Notes under the pieces: generated by a model
The model's database searches: none
What the model was told of the DNA's origin: nothing
Seen by the model: only the letters and a program-made list of their open reading frames with translations
Translations under genes and position numbers: made by a program
In this document: piece by piece, positions 20,831-32,592 of the stretch
Numbering within the stretch: the stretch's first letter is position 1
Layout of the letters: each line of letters begins with the position of its first letter
Assembly (NCBI RefSeq): GCF_028583425.1
Contig: NC_072790.1
Location: 154,374,397-154,438,396, forward strand
Source: Eublepharis macularius
Lineage: Eukaryota > Chordata > Lepidosauria > Squamata > Eublepharidae
Reading direction: 5' to 3'
DNA length: 64,000 nucleotides

Positions 20831-22216
20831 CAGTGGCGTAGCATGTATTGCCAGCGCCCGGGGCAAGGCAAATATTGCATCCCCTAACCTGTGAACAGTC
20901 AGCACTCCCTGAGTCCCTTTCACCAGCCCAATACTGAACCCCTTACCCCACCCCCAAGCACATGTATTGTATTTTACTGACAGTGGGAGCACAGCGGCAC
21001 CACAAAGCGGCGGGGCCTCAAAGGCTGCCCAGCCTCCCCTCCCTGTGCAGCACGCCGAGCAAGGGAGTCAGGCCACATGAGCAGAGGTGAGGCTGTGGGG
21101 TGTGCCTGGACAGGCCCTGTGGCTCAACCCAGCACTGCCCCGCAATGCCCCCTGGGTGCTGCCTCCACAGGAAGGGCCTGGGCTGGGCAGGATTGCCCCT
21201 TCAAGCTGGCTGCCTGCCTCCTGCCCTGGAGGGCAGGGACTCACCACAGGCTGTGGAGCATGGGTCCCGTCTCCTTGCTGCAAGAACAGAGCAGCTGCCA
21301 TGCTTCTGTCCCGGCGGACCTGGGCGCATGAGGCTGGCTGCCATCACCCTTTCTTGCGGCCCTCTGAGAAGCCCTGAAGGAGGGTGGGCATGTCAAGGCA
21401 CTGCTGCTTCTCCACAGAGGGTTGCCAAGTCAGCCCCTTCACAGGGCGGATCTCCAAGGTGCCGCCCTCCAGGCCTGGCCCTGCAGGAAAGCTCTCAGGA
21501 GCCACCCCTTTGCAATGCAGTCCTCGGCAGCACTCTTGCTTGGCTGGGCTCAGTTATGCCCAGGCCTGCAGGCCTGGCCCCAGAGCCCCTTCCCAGGTGG
21601 GGCTGCCAGGTGCGGGTGCTCCAGGGCAGGCCAGCAGAGTCCGTGGGGCCTTGTGGCACTGGCGCTGAGTCGCACTCCCCCCCTTGGGCCAGCATGGCCA
21701 GTGTTGCATTCTCATCCTGGCAGCACTCTGCAGGGTCGCTGGAGATGCCACTGGAACTGAGCATGGGCCTTCTGCAGGCCCAGCAGCCCCCCCCCCCTGG
21801 GCCAGGCTTTCCCTAATGAGAGCTCCGAGCGGTCGGCTGCACGGGCCAGTACAGAGACTCTCCGGGCAGCTTCATGCACACTACAGTGGGATCTTCTCCC
21901 TCGCCTGGAGGTGCGATACAGCAAACGAGTCTCCGTGCCTGCACTGCACAGCTCTTTCTCACCCCTTGGTCCCTTCCTGGGGTCTGGTTTAGAAAGCCGA
22001 GAGCTTCACAGATAAGGCAGCCTTCTGCAGAACCTCCATGGGCTGCACCTCCCATTCTTAGCCAGGACAATTTCAGCAGGGAGCCTTTGCTGAGAACAAA
22101 GCCAGAACAATGCCAATGTCTGCTAGGTACTTTTTTTTTTTTTTGAAATTTTGTGCCCCTAAGAATTTTGCGCCCAGGGCAACCTCCCCAGTGGTCCCGC
22201 CCATGCAACGCCACTG
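20831..22216. mobile_element. hAT-type non-autonomous element with GC-rich interior
   Basis: Left end CAGTGGCGTAGCATGTATTG, right end complementary to CAGTGGCGTTGCATGGGC. These are Charlie/Ac-like CAGTGGCG termini. Flanks TTCCCTCC and TCCCTCCC share a 7-bp run, consistent with a slightly altered 8-bp duplication. The 1.4-kb interior is strongly GC-rich and lacks transposase motifs. The 238-codon frame at 21100-21816 overlaps other long frames on both strands, which is expected from base composition. Confidence 0.85.
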
Positions 22217-22238
22217 TCCCTCCCTCTGGCTGAATTCA

Positions 22239-22310
<72 letters not shown>
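22239..22310. repeat. CTAT tetranucleotide microsatellite
   Basis: About 18 CTAT units, shortly after the hAT element end. Confidence 0.97.
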
Positions 22311-22311
<1 letters not shown>

Positions 22312-22649
22312 GGCATTATATAATTCATAATATGTGCCATTTATAATATGTATAATTTTGAATAAGTAATATATTCTTAATTTTCAACTCTGCCAAATCT
22401 TAGGGTACTTAAATCTCAAAATCTGAGTAGTGAATGGAGAAGAAGGATCTTTTGAAAAAATGAAAAAATGCCTCAGCTTTGCAGAAAAACCCAAAATAAA
22501 AAAAATACATCTAGCGGGATAAAAACCTCTGAAATGATAAAAGGAAGTTGATGGGTATGAAGGAGATAAGGAAGCGTAGGAAGGTGGGGATATGGGAGTT
22601 GCTAGGAGGAGAGAAAGAAAAAATAGTGTGGGGTGGGGTATAGGGGAAG

Positions 22650-22855
22650 ATGAACAGTAGGATTTGAGTCCAGTGGCACCGAAGAGACCAACAAGATTTT
22701 CAGAGTGTAAGCTTTCGAGAGTCAGAGCTCCCTTCTTCCGACACAAGCTCTGGCTATTGAAAGCTTACACTCTGAAACTTTTATTAGTCTCTCAAGTGTC
22801 ACTGGACTCCAATTCTGCTGTTCTACTGCAGACCAACACAGCTAGCCATCCAAAT
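22650..22855. repeat. Palindromic interspersed repeat, copy 1
   Basis: The left arm (GAGTCCAGTGGCACCGAAGA, CAGAGTGTAAGCTTTCGAGA) is repeated in inverted form in the right arm (GAAAGCTTACACTCTGAAAC, GTGTCACTGGACTCCAATTC) around a centre near 22740. The RNA could form a long hairpin. The right end carries CAGACCAACACAGCTAGCC. Other copies are at 40521-40675 and 48931-49040. Confidence 0.75.
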
Positions 22856-24045
22856 TATCTTCATGCAAGGGGAAAATAGGTCTCTTCCAGGGCAAATGGA
22901 CTCAGCTCAGATGGCACTACACAACTGGTCCATAATTTTCCTGAGGAGAGACTGCCAGGGGGAGGGAAAAAAGGAAAGCTGAAGACAGAGGGGGCAGGTA
23001 AATGTAGGTTGGCTGGTGGGTGGAAAGAAGAGAAGGATATTGGGGCTTATAGGGAATGCAAAGGGGGAATAGTGGGGAAGGGGGAAATGAGATGCCCCCT
23101 GTAATTCCTTATGTGCCCCCACTTGTCTCTCCTATTCCCAGAAGAAAAGTTACCCTCTTGAATACACTTGACCTACAACATTAGGTCAAATTTTCATTCC
23201 TTTTTCTCATTTTTTTCCAACTTTTTTGTATGGCTTTTTGATCCTTTTTTCTTTATGTGAAACAGCATGCAAGTATTTATGAAACTGTGTATTTGCCATT
23301 GGCTTGCTTTCTACTTGTGCACTAGGAATAGCCAAAAGTAGCAAAACTATATGTGCCCCTAGACTAAGGAGGACTGAAAATAGTGGGCTGGGGAAAAGGA
23401 ATATGTTGTTAATAAGTTTGTAGAGCTGGACTATGGATTTAAAATCTAAAACTAGGCTGACATACATGACATAAGTGTGTTAGAGAGAATATGAGTACAG
23501 GGGCTATGGGATTGTGGCAATTGGGCCCCCACTTGTGTTAGTCTTGGCCCAAAGGGTTCTGCCCCTGTGACTGGGAAATCTTCTTTTGGCAGGGCTCTTC
23601 TTCTTATGAGATCCCAGCATACCCTTATGTAAAAAGGCCATAACACTTCTTCAAAAATCCTGTGTTACCAATGGTGAAAGTGTGTAGAGGAAAGAAGTGC
23701 TAACATAAACAAAATGGACCAAAGGAGCATAAAGTTTCTGTGGCTACGAATGTCTCATTAAACAGCTGAAGCATGGGAACTTGATTGGTTAGTTCTCATA
23801 ACTGTCTTTTTCTTATACATCAGAACCATTTTTGTCACACGATACTATTCCTGCACAGTTACAGCTTTAGCCTTGGATCTCATAAGAAGAATATGCATTG
23901 GGTATATTTGATTCTTCGCAATGTGATTCACAAACCTAGTGTGCTGATGCAATCCTCTCATCTCATCCTCTCCTCCCTAGGCAGTCAGACTCTGACAAAC
24001 CTCAGTATGCTTGGGATAGGGGTATCACACAACTATGCTGCTTCA
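22856..24045. other. RGS7 intron, nothing recognised
   Basis: Purine-rich blocks near 22920-23100. No gene, RNA or named repeat recognised. Confidence 0.35.
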
Positions 24046-24262
24046 TTTCTACCATACATATCTCCCTAATGGGGACCCAAAGAAGCCTACGTTGTCCTGT
24101 CCTCTATTTTATCCTCACAACCACCCTATGAGGTAGGTTAGGCTGAGAGTGTGTGACTGGCCCAAGGTCACCCAGCAAAATTCCATGGCAGAGTGGAGAT
24201 TCAGACCTGGATCACCCAGATCCTAATCCAACACTTTAACCACTATACCATGCTGGCTTTCA
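24046..24262 (-). mobile_element. tRNA-derived SINE (minus)
   Basis: TCCCTAATGGGGACCCAAAG, CACCCTATGAGGTAGGTTAG, ACTGGCCCAAGGTCACCCAG, and the tRNA-like head near AACCACTATACCATGCTGGC. Same family as 1962, 15862, 37192 and 63144. Confidence 0.85.
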
Positions 24263-25058
24263 TGTTTTCTTGCTCTTTTGACCATGTGGTAACTAGCACC
24301 CAGATGTGTCTGGAGCTGGCAGAGTTAGTACAGGGAGGGAAAGTTGTATCGCCATGGTCCAGCAGGTTGGTGGCTATCCTTTACTTTGTATTCTGCTAAC
24401 CATTGCAAAAGTGGAACTCTCTAAAACTCTAAGGTTGCTTGGGCTGCAACTTCCATTTAATATGGTACCTGGGATCATCAAAATGGAAGAATTCAGTTAC
24501 ATACCTCTAATTCTTATACTGAAAAATACTTATTTTATATTTTAAAAATCCCCTCAAATGATACAGAACTCACAGAGTAACATGCTGTGGCAAAACCACC
24601 AGGCAAAAATAGGGGTTTTTGTTTCAACGCCATGGTAATTATTTATTATTGTATGGCTAGCATGTATGGCACAATTTGCAAAGGTGTCATGGTCTGCAAA
24701 GCCCATTGACAGAACAGGATCTGGATGAGAGCATTAAAAAGCCCTTAATCCAGTTTAATTCTTAAATTTATACTGTAATCTAGTATTACTTTGAAACATT
24801 CTCATTTCCCTAAATAGTCACTGACTATTGCTTCACCCAATCTTTACTTTGCTTGCACCAAAGATAGTTCCACTCCACCTGATGCATTGTCCTCATTATA
24901 AAACTTAATGGAATTTAGGTTGTGTTTAATGTCTTGAGGATTTGTGGATTCTTAAAATCATTTAGGGGGTCAAGAAAAGTATTCCGCAGTAAGAAACAGA
25001 AAACAAAAACCATGATCTTTGCTGATGCTCTGTTGATAACCATTTCAACACACACAAC
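24263..25058. other. RGS7 intron, nothing recognised
   Basis: Sequence downstream of the proximal polyadenylation region. No repeat family or RNA gene recognised. Confidence 0.35.
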
Positions 25059-25064
25059 TTTATT
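25059..25064 (-). promoter_or_regulatory. RGS7: Candidate polyadenylation signal of the proximal RGS7 last exon
   Basis: AATAAA on the minus strand, about 150 bases after the stop codon at 25213, followed by a GT-rich stretch (GTTGTGTGTGTTG), as expected for a cleavage site. Not proven. Confidence 0.5.
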
Positions 25065-25084
25065 AACTGGCTGTCACAGCAAAA

Positions 25085-25150
25085 GCCACAATACACCACA
25101 CTGAAATGTGCGCACACACACAAACCACACACACCTGCACACATGAAATG
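25085..25150. repeat. CA-rich simple sequence
   Basis: Interrupted CA dinucleotides inside the presumed 3' UTR, giving a GT-rich transcript on the RGS7 strand. Confidence 0.8.
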
Positions 25151-25212
25151 CACACAGTTCAGCAGACAATGTTAACAAACTGGAGTAGAAGCCAAGATCT
25201 TTCTACCTCTTT

Positions 25213-25287
25213 TCATAACAGGTTAGTGCTCGCCCTCAGTGTTGGTGTACAGTTTTTATGGCATGGGAAAATTGGGATGTTTCTGCC
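25213..25287 (-). CDS. RGS7: RGS7 proximal last exon
   Basis: Acceptor TTTTTGTAG, then 24 codons reading GRNIPIFPCHKNC..STNLL and TGA (25215-25213). This is the canonical RGS7 C-terminus as remembered. Phase 0 at its start, so it can follow either the cassette exon at 25935 or the exon at 31089. Confidence 0.95.
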   Translation of the reverse strand, partial: GRNIPIFPCHKNCTPTLRASTNLL

Positions 25288-25934
25288 CTACAAAAATAAA
25301 TGTGTTGAATGCTTAGTTTGAACTTACATAATGCTGAGAAAAAAAAATCCAAAGGCACTGGCACATAATTTTTTAAAAGGATGACTTGAGGTAAGAAAAT
25401 GCAGATTAAGAAGTGAGTGGAACCCACTGACTGCCAATGCCAGGGAGTCAAGGGGGAAGAAAAACCAGGAGGTCATGATGGGGCAGGGGCACCTCAGTCA
25501 TGGTACGGTTGCTCTTCGGCATGGATGGCTGATGTTATGGGCAGCCAGCCAATCAGCAATGACCTGCTTATAGAATGCTGAGGTGCCCCTTGTCTCCATT
25601 GCTGCCTTCTGAGGGTTATAAACAATGGTGGGAATTCCCCTCGCCCTTAACTGCTTTGCTCCCAGCAATTTTCACGAGTGGCTCACTTCCAGTCACCAGT
25701 GGTAAGAAGGAATACATCCAGTTAGAGTTTATTTCAGTGATCTCTCTTTTTTCTTAAAGAGTAGATACAATGATGTTGCTTGCTTTAAAGTGCTCTTTCA
25801 ATTTACATTATTCCAAATAATTTCAGTTTAGCCATCATTCCAAGCAATATGTGGTAAACTGAGTACAGGAGTCATCCAAATAACAAACTGAAGAGAATTG
25901 TTAACTGTTAAGTCTTACAAGGTTATAAACTTAC

Positions 25935-25988
25935 CACATTGCGTGTGAATTTCTCAAAAGATGTTCGGCGATCCAATGTGTTTCCAAA
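25935..25988 (-). CDS. RGS7: RGS7 cassette exon of 54 bp (18 codons)
   Basis: Encodes FGNTLDRRTSFEKFTRNV between acceptor TTTAAG and donor GTAAGTT. The mammalian exon as I recall it is SGNSMDRRTSFEKFAQNV, so the centre is conserved and the ends differ, including F in place of the first S. Length is a multiple of three and phase is 0 on both sides, so it can be included or skipped without a shift. The RRTS block is a basophilic-kinase-like site (inference). Confidence 0.93.
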
Positions 25989-26537
25989 CTTAAAGTGAAA
26001 GAAAAAAAATAAAAAACGGAAAGCAAACCAAACAAAAGAAGCCAAAAAGAACAGGCTGGGACAGGGGGAGCTATGAAGCAAAGGGGCTGCAAAATACCAA
26101 GCATATATACAAATCACACTGCAAAAGCCAGCACAGAAGAGGACGCAAAATGCATGTAGAAAAGTCAAGGGGAACCCATTGCACCTTTTCACCTTGAGCC
26201 AGCATGGCCACTCCGCACACAGACATGGGCGTATGGGCCTGGACTGCAGTTCTGAATATGACCTCTCACATTAAAAAGGGTGCTGTGGGCATAAACTACT
26301 TCTATCTCATACGAAAGAGTGCACCGGAGTGCTCCTGCATGATCCATGCAGCTTTGAATGCCTGGCTGGTTCAGTCAGCTGTGACAGGACTGACAATCTG
26401 AGAGGTGGAGCATTGATGTGTGGGAAGACCTCTGGATCAGGGCCTTTAGAGAGAAACATTTTGTCAAGTGGATTAAATGGAAGAAAATCTGAAACCACGG
26501 AACAGTGAGGTACGGAGATGTTTCCAGAACCCCAGAC

Positions 26538-26878
26538 TGAGCGACTTGGGGAATGTAGAGTTTGGAGAACAGGAGGTTAAGGGAAGACACGATTATCTCT
26601 TTAAGTATTTAAAAGGCTGTCACTTAGGAGAGGGGAGGGAGCTGTTCCTGTTGGTAACATTCGAAACAATGGGTTTAAACTACAGGAGGGAAGGGATCAG
26701 CTGGATGTTATGAAAAACGTATTCATGTTAATAAGTTGTAGGTTCCCTCTCATTGTCAGTCTTCAAGGAATGGCTGGATGAAAATTTTCAGGAATGCTTT
26801 AGGCTGTTCCTGCATTGGGCCAGGGGTTGGACTAGATGGTCTGTAAGGCCCCCTCCAACTCTATGATTCTATGATTTT
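26538..26878 (+). mobile_element. CR1 LINE 3' end fragment
   Basis: Matches the last part of the LINE at 32889-36383: CTTGGGGAATGTAGAGTTTG, TATTTAAAAGGCTGTCACTT, and the CR1 terminus GGACTAGATGGTCTGTAAGG and CTCTATGATTCTATGATT. Severely 5'-truncated, as is usual for CR1. Confidence 0.9.
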
Positions 26879-27784
26879 GCCTTGGTTGGGGACTCTCCAG
26901 CTCTTCCTGCATATTCTGCTGCTTGATATACTAATAGCAATGTGTGATGGAAAATGGAATTCAGCTTGGGGCTGTCCTATAGGTACACCCGTTATCAATG
27001 ATAATTTTTTTTTCCAGGGCACAAATTATCCATTGAGTGTTAATAGTACTTCAGAAAACATGAGGGGGAAAAATTAAGTTTGAAGTTTCATCATTGTCAA
27101 GAGCATCATAGCATTCATTGTGAAGCCCTTTTGGGTAGTTCTTTATCAGCCCAACAAGGCTTGGAACCTGTCCCTCTTTTAGTCCTGCCTAAGTGCTAAT
27201 TTTTTGCTATGTGATTTGAATGTACATAAAAGTGTGAGAGCTGACCATGCAAGATGGCAAGGACTGTTTTGACAGTGGCAACTCTAGCCGTGGTGTTGTA
27301 AGCCAGAGCTGCACAACTTGTTGGGACTTGCCATGCTGATTGCAACCCACCAGCCACGTATGGCAGGCTAAGGGGGGTGGGTAAGGATTAATAACCTCTT
27401 TTTGCAACTTGCTAGCAATAGGGATAAGCAATTTTGTTTCTGTTTTGTTTTAGTTTCCTGTTTTTTTGCCGCTGGCTTTGTAGATTTGTTTGTGTTGGAT
27501 ATGCATGCTGTACTTTTAAAACATACATTTACACATATGTTTTATGTATAATGCGTAGCAGTAATTTACCAATACACAAAAAAATGCATCAATTCAAAGA
27601 AACAGGGAAATTCAGGAAAAAGGTCATAGGTTCAATTCACAGAAGGGAAAAGCAAAATTGCAACTGGGATTTTCAGGTTGAAACAATAGAAATAAGAAAT
27701 CCAAAATTGTCCTTAGCTAGCAACCATAAAAACAGAAAATTTGCCAAGCACCTGGCACGTCATAATGCAAGAGTGGTGGGCTGT
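26879..27784. other. RGS7 intron, nothing recognised
   Basis: No repeat family, exon or RNA gene recognised. Confidence 0.35.
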
Positions 27785-28160
27785 ATTCATCTTGATTGGA
27801 CACACATAGGATTGCCATTCCCACGGTGGGGCCAGTTATCCCCCGCTTCCAGTCTCCTCCCCCCACCACCACTCACCTGGCTGGTGGGGGAAAAGGTGCA
27901 GGAATGAGACTCGCAGGGAGTGCTCCTGGCGTGGCATGATGATGACACTTCCAGACGTGATGTCATTGTGTAGGCCCTGGGAGTGCTCCCGGGCTTTGTG
28001 CTAGGCTGATTTAGCCTGTTTGGAGGCCTAAATTGGATGTCGCTCTTGGAAGCAATGTCATTGGGCCATGCCAGGAATGCATGCATGCTTTGCGCATGCA
28101 CAAGAAGAAACTAAAGGTCAGTGCCAGGTCCCCCCTCCAACTGGGAGGGGACCATGCAGC
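27785..28160. repeat. GC-rich unclassified interspersed repeat (tentative)
   Basis: GC-rich island in an AT-rich intron, with TGGGAGTGCTCCCGG and several GATGTCATTG/GACACTTCCAG motifs resembling those at 14650-14850. I cannot name the family. Confidence 0.35.
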
Positions 28161-28399
28161 ACTAGACACATAAGTTGTGCAAACTGGTTGTGATCTAAAT
28201 TGGTGAAACTAGATGCATCCCACTCCAAGGCATATCTGTCTACATGCTTGCTATCACCCTAAAGGGTTGGTGTTTGCAGGAGCTATGTTGATCCAGCCTC
28301 AGTTAAGCTTGTTCTTCTACACATTTTCTAGCTTTAACACTGCTTTCAAGGGCAAAAGTTTATCTTGTGCAAAAGTTATCTTGGGCAAAAGTTAAGCTG

Positions 28400-28770
28400 A
28401 TCATTCTGTCACTTCCCAAATCCCACCTAGATGTCTTCTTAAACATTGATGTTACTTTGGCTACCTTCCAATCATCTAGTAAAGAGTCTAATTTAGAGGT
28501 GAGCTGAATTTTTTTAGAGAGTAGTTTTACATTTGAGTTCTTCTTGAGTTAAGGTCATGCAACCCAATGACTTGTTACTTTGTAATCTTTCATCTCTAAA
28601 CCTTTATCCTTCACCTCTCTATTTTACCTAGCTCTTCCAATACCTTCCCACAAAAGAATGAATCAGACCATGGTGTCCAGTTTTTTCCAAGTGACAACCA
28701 ATGCAAAGAATTCATTTAGTTTCTCTGCATCTCTCTGTCCTTGTTCAGTAATCTTTTAATGTATAAATGT
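28400..28770 (-). mobile_element. Decayed CR1/L3-type LINE reverse transcriptase fragment (minus)
   Basis: On the minus strand the order of blocks resembles the start of a CR1-like RT domain: a stretch equivalent to FFASVF-type text near 28720, and a segment near 28470 equivalent to DWK.A.V.PI.KKGD. It is full of stops and indels. Confidence 0.55.
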
Positions 28771-31088
28771 CCTACTGCCTACCTGGCTGGTTTTCTGTGC
28801 TTCATGGATTAGAGTTCATTTCAATGAGAGTTACGGGAGAGCTTCCCAATAGATCTTGCCTAGGGCTAGAATGCCCACTTGTAACGGTAATCTAGCATGA
28901 TAAAGCGACAGATGTAACAGAAAGAGAAACAGAATTCCCAGCAACCTATAAATCATGGAAGGTCAACTCTCTAAGGTTTTAAACGGTTTTACTTTAATAA
29001 TGCAATATGGTGAAAATTAGTACTCTAAAAGACTATTTACAGAAGTATATGACTGTCGCAAGCTGTGGTGGCACTGAAATTAAAGGAGGGGCTCATAATA
29101 GTAAACTCACACATTGATGCTCCCCAACCCAAGATAGTTATGAAATTGGCCCAGACTTCCAATCACTCTTGGATTAGACTTACAGAAAGCTTAGCCAGAA
29201 CCACCAGTCTCTGTCACCACACCTGTTCCATCCCTTCCCATTTACTGAGTCCCATACATCAGGAAGCCCAGGATAAGCAATGCTCCAGGTTGCCCCAGTC
29301 CTTGTACCGGTAAAGTCAGGAAGCCCCTAATGAAATCTGCAAACCATCCTCTGACCTCCCCTCAATACTTTCAGGTGTGCCATGGCGGTCTTCTTCATTA
29401 GCAACTCGCTAGCTCTGGTCTTATACTGTGTTGTACAAATTATGTATGTATAACCTGCACCCCCAGTCAGCAATAGACCTCTTTCCCTTTGCTTTCCTTG
29501 CACTTCTTGAGAGAGGAAAGAATTTCCCAGCCAGTTCTGGGCTCACTTAACAAAGACTCCTCCGCACCCCCCGGAAGAGATAGATAGTGCATGATGGAAG
29601 ATGAAAATGATGCATGATAGATTATTTCTTTCAGTAATCAAATTTCTTGTGACCAGTGGAAACCTCTGTACCTGTCAGTCTCCACACTGTTATACTGATC
29701 ACACATGAAAGATAAAACCCTCCATGAATTCCAGAAAATAATTTCTAGGAATTTGTTCTCTGCTTTCCTGTTGCCCATTGTCAACCATGACAAAGTAAAC
29801 AGACAAGCTAGGGATTTCTTCTATGGCAAGCCTTATCCCTCCCTCAGCAGTCTTCCTTGCTGATAAGAACCCCCCCCCCCCACACACACACTGCAGCCCA
29901 CTCCTGCTTATTTGACTCTGGGGCACCTGGGAACAGCTGGGGCAGTACCCAGCTATAAGCTAAACAATGTTAATGTACAGGCAACAAGGTTGTTTCATTG
30001 GCCTGGAAAGTTCCCTCAGCCAGCCAGTAAACAAGGACAAAGGCAGCTGGGTCCCTTGTGAATGTGAGAGGGGATGCTCATCTGATCAGAACAAATGCAT
30101 GGCAGGAGGAGGGCAGGTCCCAGCTCACTCAATGGAAATAACATAGTTGATGTATGCAGACAGCCTGCAATGCACAACAGGGAAATGTGCTGCCTTCTTC
30201 AGTTAGGCACAAAACCACAGAGGGACATAGCAGAACTGTAGAGGTCCAGGCAGGATGGCCCTGTGGGATCCCTAAACAAAAGTAGAGGGGAAATTGTGTC
30301 TCTTCTGTAACCATCTCAAAATATGACCTAAGAAGACTATAATAAAAGGTAGGGGGGCATCTGTGATTTGAGCACTACCTTTGTTTGGACATAAGGCATG
30401 ACATATTCCATGGCTCCTCACAGCTAACAAGTTTCCCTGGGATATATAGCTTCTTGGACATGTGATATTCATGCTAAAGATTCTAGTGTCCTGAACAGTT
30501 AAGGTTCCTCCATTTCCAGACATCTGGGACACTGATGTTGAAGCACTCAGGGCGGGAGGCCTTACTGGGAATCCTCTCCAAGGCTTCTCTGTAGGTCCCC
30601 CTCTCCAGTCCATTGTGCCTAGGTAAGTTTCAGGAAAGAAAAAGCATGGCCAGGCAGGAGGATGTCATGGGGGTGTGGACTGTGTCATGCCCTTGATGAT
30701 TCTATCACAAGTTTGACATGGTTCTAATACAGAACTGGGCTTAGAAAACCCTGAGCTATTTGATTATTTTTAAAGGAATCTGCTTGTTTTACTGAGTCCA
30801 GTTGAATCGAATATTCATAAGCTACATTACACATTTGGTCCTTGGTCCAAGAAGACTTATATAATTTAAAAGTCACAATGCAACTGATTAAATCAACTTA
30901 TCAAGCATGCAAAAAAGCAAAATAAATGCATGCATAGGCACACCTAGTATTTGCGTGACCTTCAAACTTAACTTCTTCACCTACCGGATATTCAGCTGAG
31001 TTACCCAGGGAGATTATGTAGCCAATATGGTAGTAAGGAGAAACCACCACTGAAATAGAGGAAATAAATAGGCAAGATGGACCAATAC
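28771..31088. other. RGS7 intron, nothing recognised
   Basis: No named repeat or RNA gene. A C run followed by CA units near 29871-29890 is the only simple repeat. Confidence 0.35.
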
Positions 31089-31178
31089 CTTCTTCTTGGC
31101 CTGTAGCAGTTCCTGGTAGGCACTGGATCGTATAAAACGAGGATATGAATCACTTTTCATCAATTTGTAAATGTGCTC
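31089..31178 (-). CDS. RGS7: RGS7 exon: end of the RGS domain
   Basis: 30 codons, [20 protein letters not shown] then [10 protein letters not shown], between acceptor TTTTAG and donor GTATTGG. SDSYPRF is the final helix of the RGS box, and the D and R there correspond to switch-contacting residues of RGS4. Phase 0 at both ends. This is the branching exon for the alternative C-termini. Confidence 0.97.
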
Positions 31179-32431
31179 CTAAAATATTTTTAAAAGAAAT
31201 TCAAGTTTAAATCACCTATTTGAACTTAGACCACTTTTTGCTAGGATGCAGTTCAAGATACATAGATTATCATATACATTTTTATGTTATATGAATATTT
31301 GTAGATCTACACTTATATGACATCCTGATGCCATTGCTATGCTTCTGCTGTGCTGAACATAGTATTTGAGAACTATGCAAACAGATCTTTTTTCCAGGTG
31401 AGAAGAGGCAGACAATCCACAGTGTCATAGGGCCAATGTGAGTTGTTCTAGCAAAAATGCATTAGAAGGATAGTTGTGAGGGTTTGACTGGCACCCAGTT
31501 CACTTCTGCAAGATTCTAGAGTAGCGGTTATCATGCAAGCTTCTACTTGCTCTGCAGGAGCTTCATGAATGGCTGGTAGTTTGATTTGCTCTGTGTAAGG
31601 AAAATGGATTATGCTTTTCTCTTATATAAAAAAGTAACAATTTACCATAGGTATAAAATGCAGAGGCCATTGATTTTAAACATCCAATTTAAAAAAAAAT
31701 TAAAAGAACTCCAGAAGTTTAAAGAAGTCTAGGATAAATGCTATGCATTGAACTAATGGATGTACTGTCTCAAAATGTCTATGATGTTAAAATTTTCCAC
31801 TTGCACACTGAGATATTGCTCCCCAAAGGCAGCAAGAACAGAATATGTCAGAAATTAGAACTTCTGTGGCATTGTTTTTACAGTAATTTGAGCACCCCAT
31901 AGGCTCTATAAACCACAGACACTGCAATCCTGCAAGCAAGCCTCTCATGTAACATAAGGAGGTTTCACATGTGGATTGCAAATGTGGCCCACACAAGTCC
32001 TTCTAGGAGAAAAGCAGGCTGAACACGTTTTTAAATAAACAGACAACTATGGGATAATGCTATGCAGGGAAAAGATACAATCCACTGCTCTGACTTCCAC
32101 ATGTGCACAATTTGTATGAAGTCCCACTGGATACAAGTAACATAGGAACACCATGCACTGCTCCTTTCTATGAACCCAGTCTAAGCAAGTGAGCAAATCC
32201 AGTTGTTTGCTGTAATTCTCACATAATAGAATCACCTCCACTAATTAGTTGATTCCTACTTTTTAAAAACCAAATGGATACACCTCTTGATGGATACACA
32301 CCAAGTACTAGATGTGATACAAACCTTCATAAAACCTTTTGTTCAATCCAATGCATCTCCCACCAGTCAGGACAGATAGGTTTGTACAAAAACTATGGAT
32401 AAAGACAGCCATCTAGTGGCCTAAAAGGAAC
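31179..32431. other. RGS7 intron, nothing recognised
   Basis: AT-rich intron sequence without a recognised repeat. Confidence 0.35.
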
Positions 32432-32447
32432 TTAGCATTAGCTGTAT

Positions 32448-32592
32448 TGTCGAAGGCTTTCACTGTGACACTGAGAGATCTCTGTCTTTTGGTGCTACAC
32501 CTCTGAAGATGCCAGTCACAGCTGCTGGCGAAACGTCAGGAACTGTAACGCTAAGACCACAGCTTTACAGCCCGGAAAATCCACAACAACCA
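32448..32592 (+). mobile_element. 145-bp minimal Penelope-like copy with 16-bp duplication
   Basis: Runs from TGTCGAAGGCTTTCAC to CCACAACAACCA and has only the terminal-repeat sequence, with no coding region. The exact 16-bp repeat TTAGCATTAGCTGTAT flanks it at 32432-32447 and 32593-32608. The first bases could instead be TGTAT shared with the duplication. It contains a hammerhead motif. Confidence 0.88.
32500..32540 (+). ncRNA. Hammerhead ribozyme motif in the minimal PLE copy
   Basis: CTGAAGA at 32503-32509, stem II GCCAG/CTGGC, GAAA at 32530-32533, CGTC at 32534-32537, stem I CCT/AGG. The core matches the copy at 60733-60773. Confidence 0.72.

Noticed and set aside
21100-21816. A 238-codon open frame
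   Set aside because: Inside the GC-rich hAT interior, with competing long frames in other phases and no recognisable motif.
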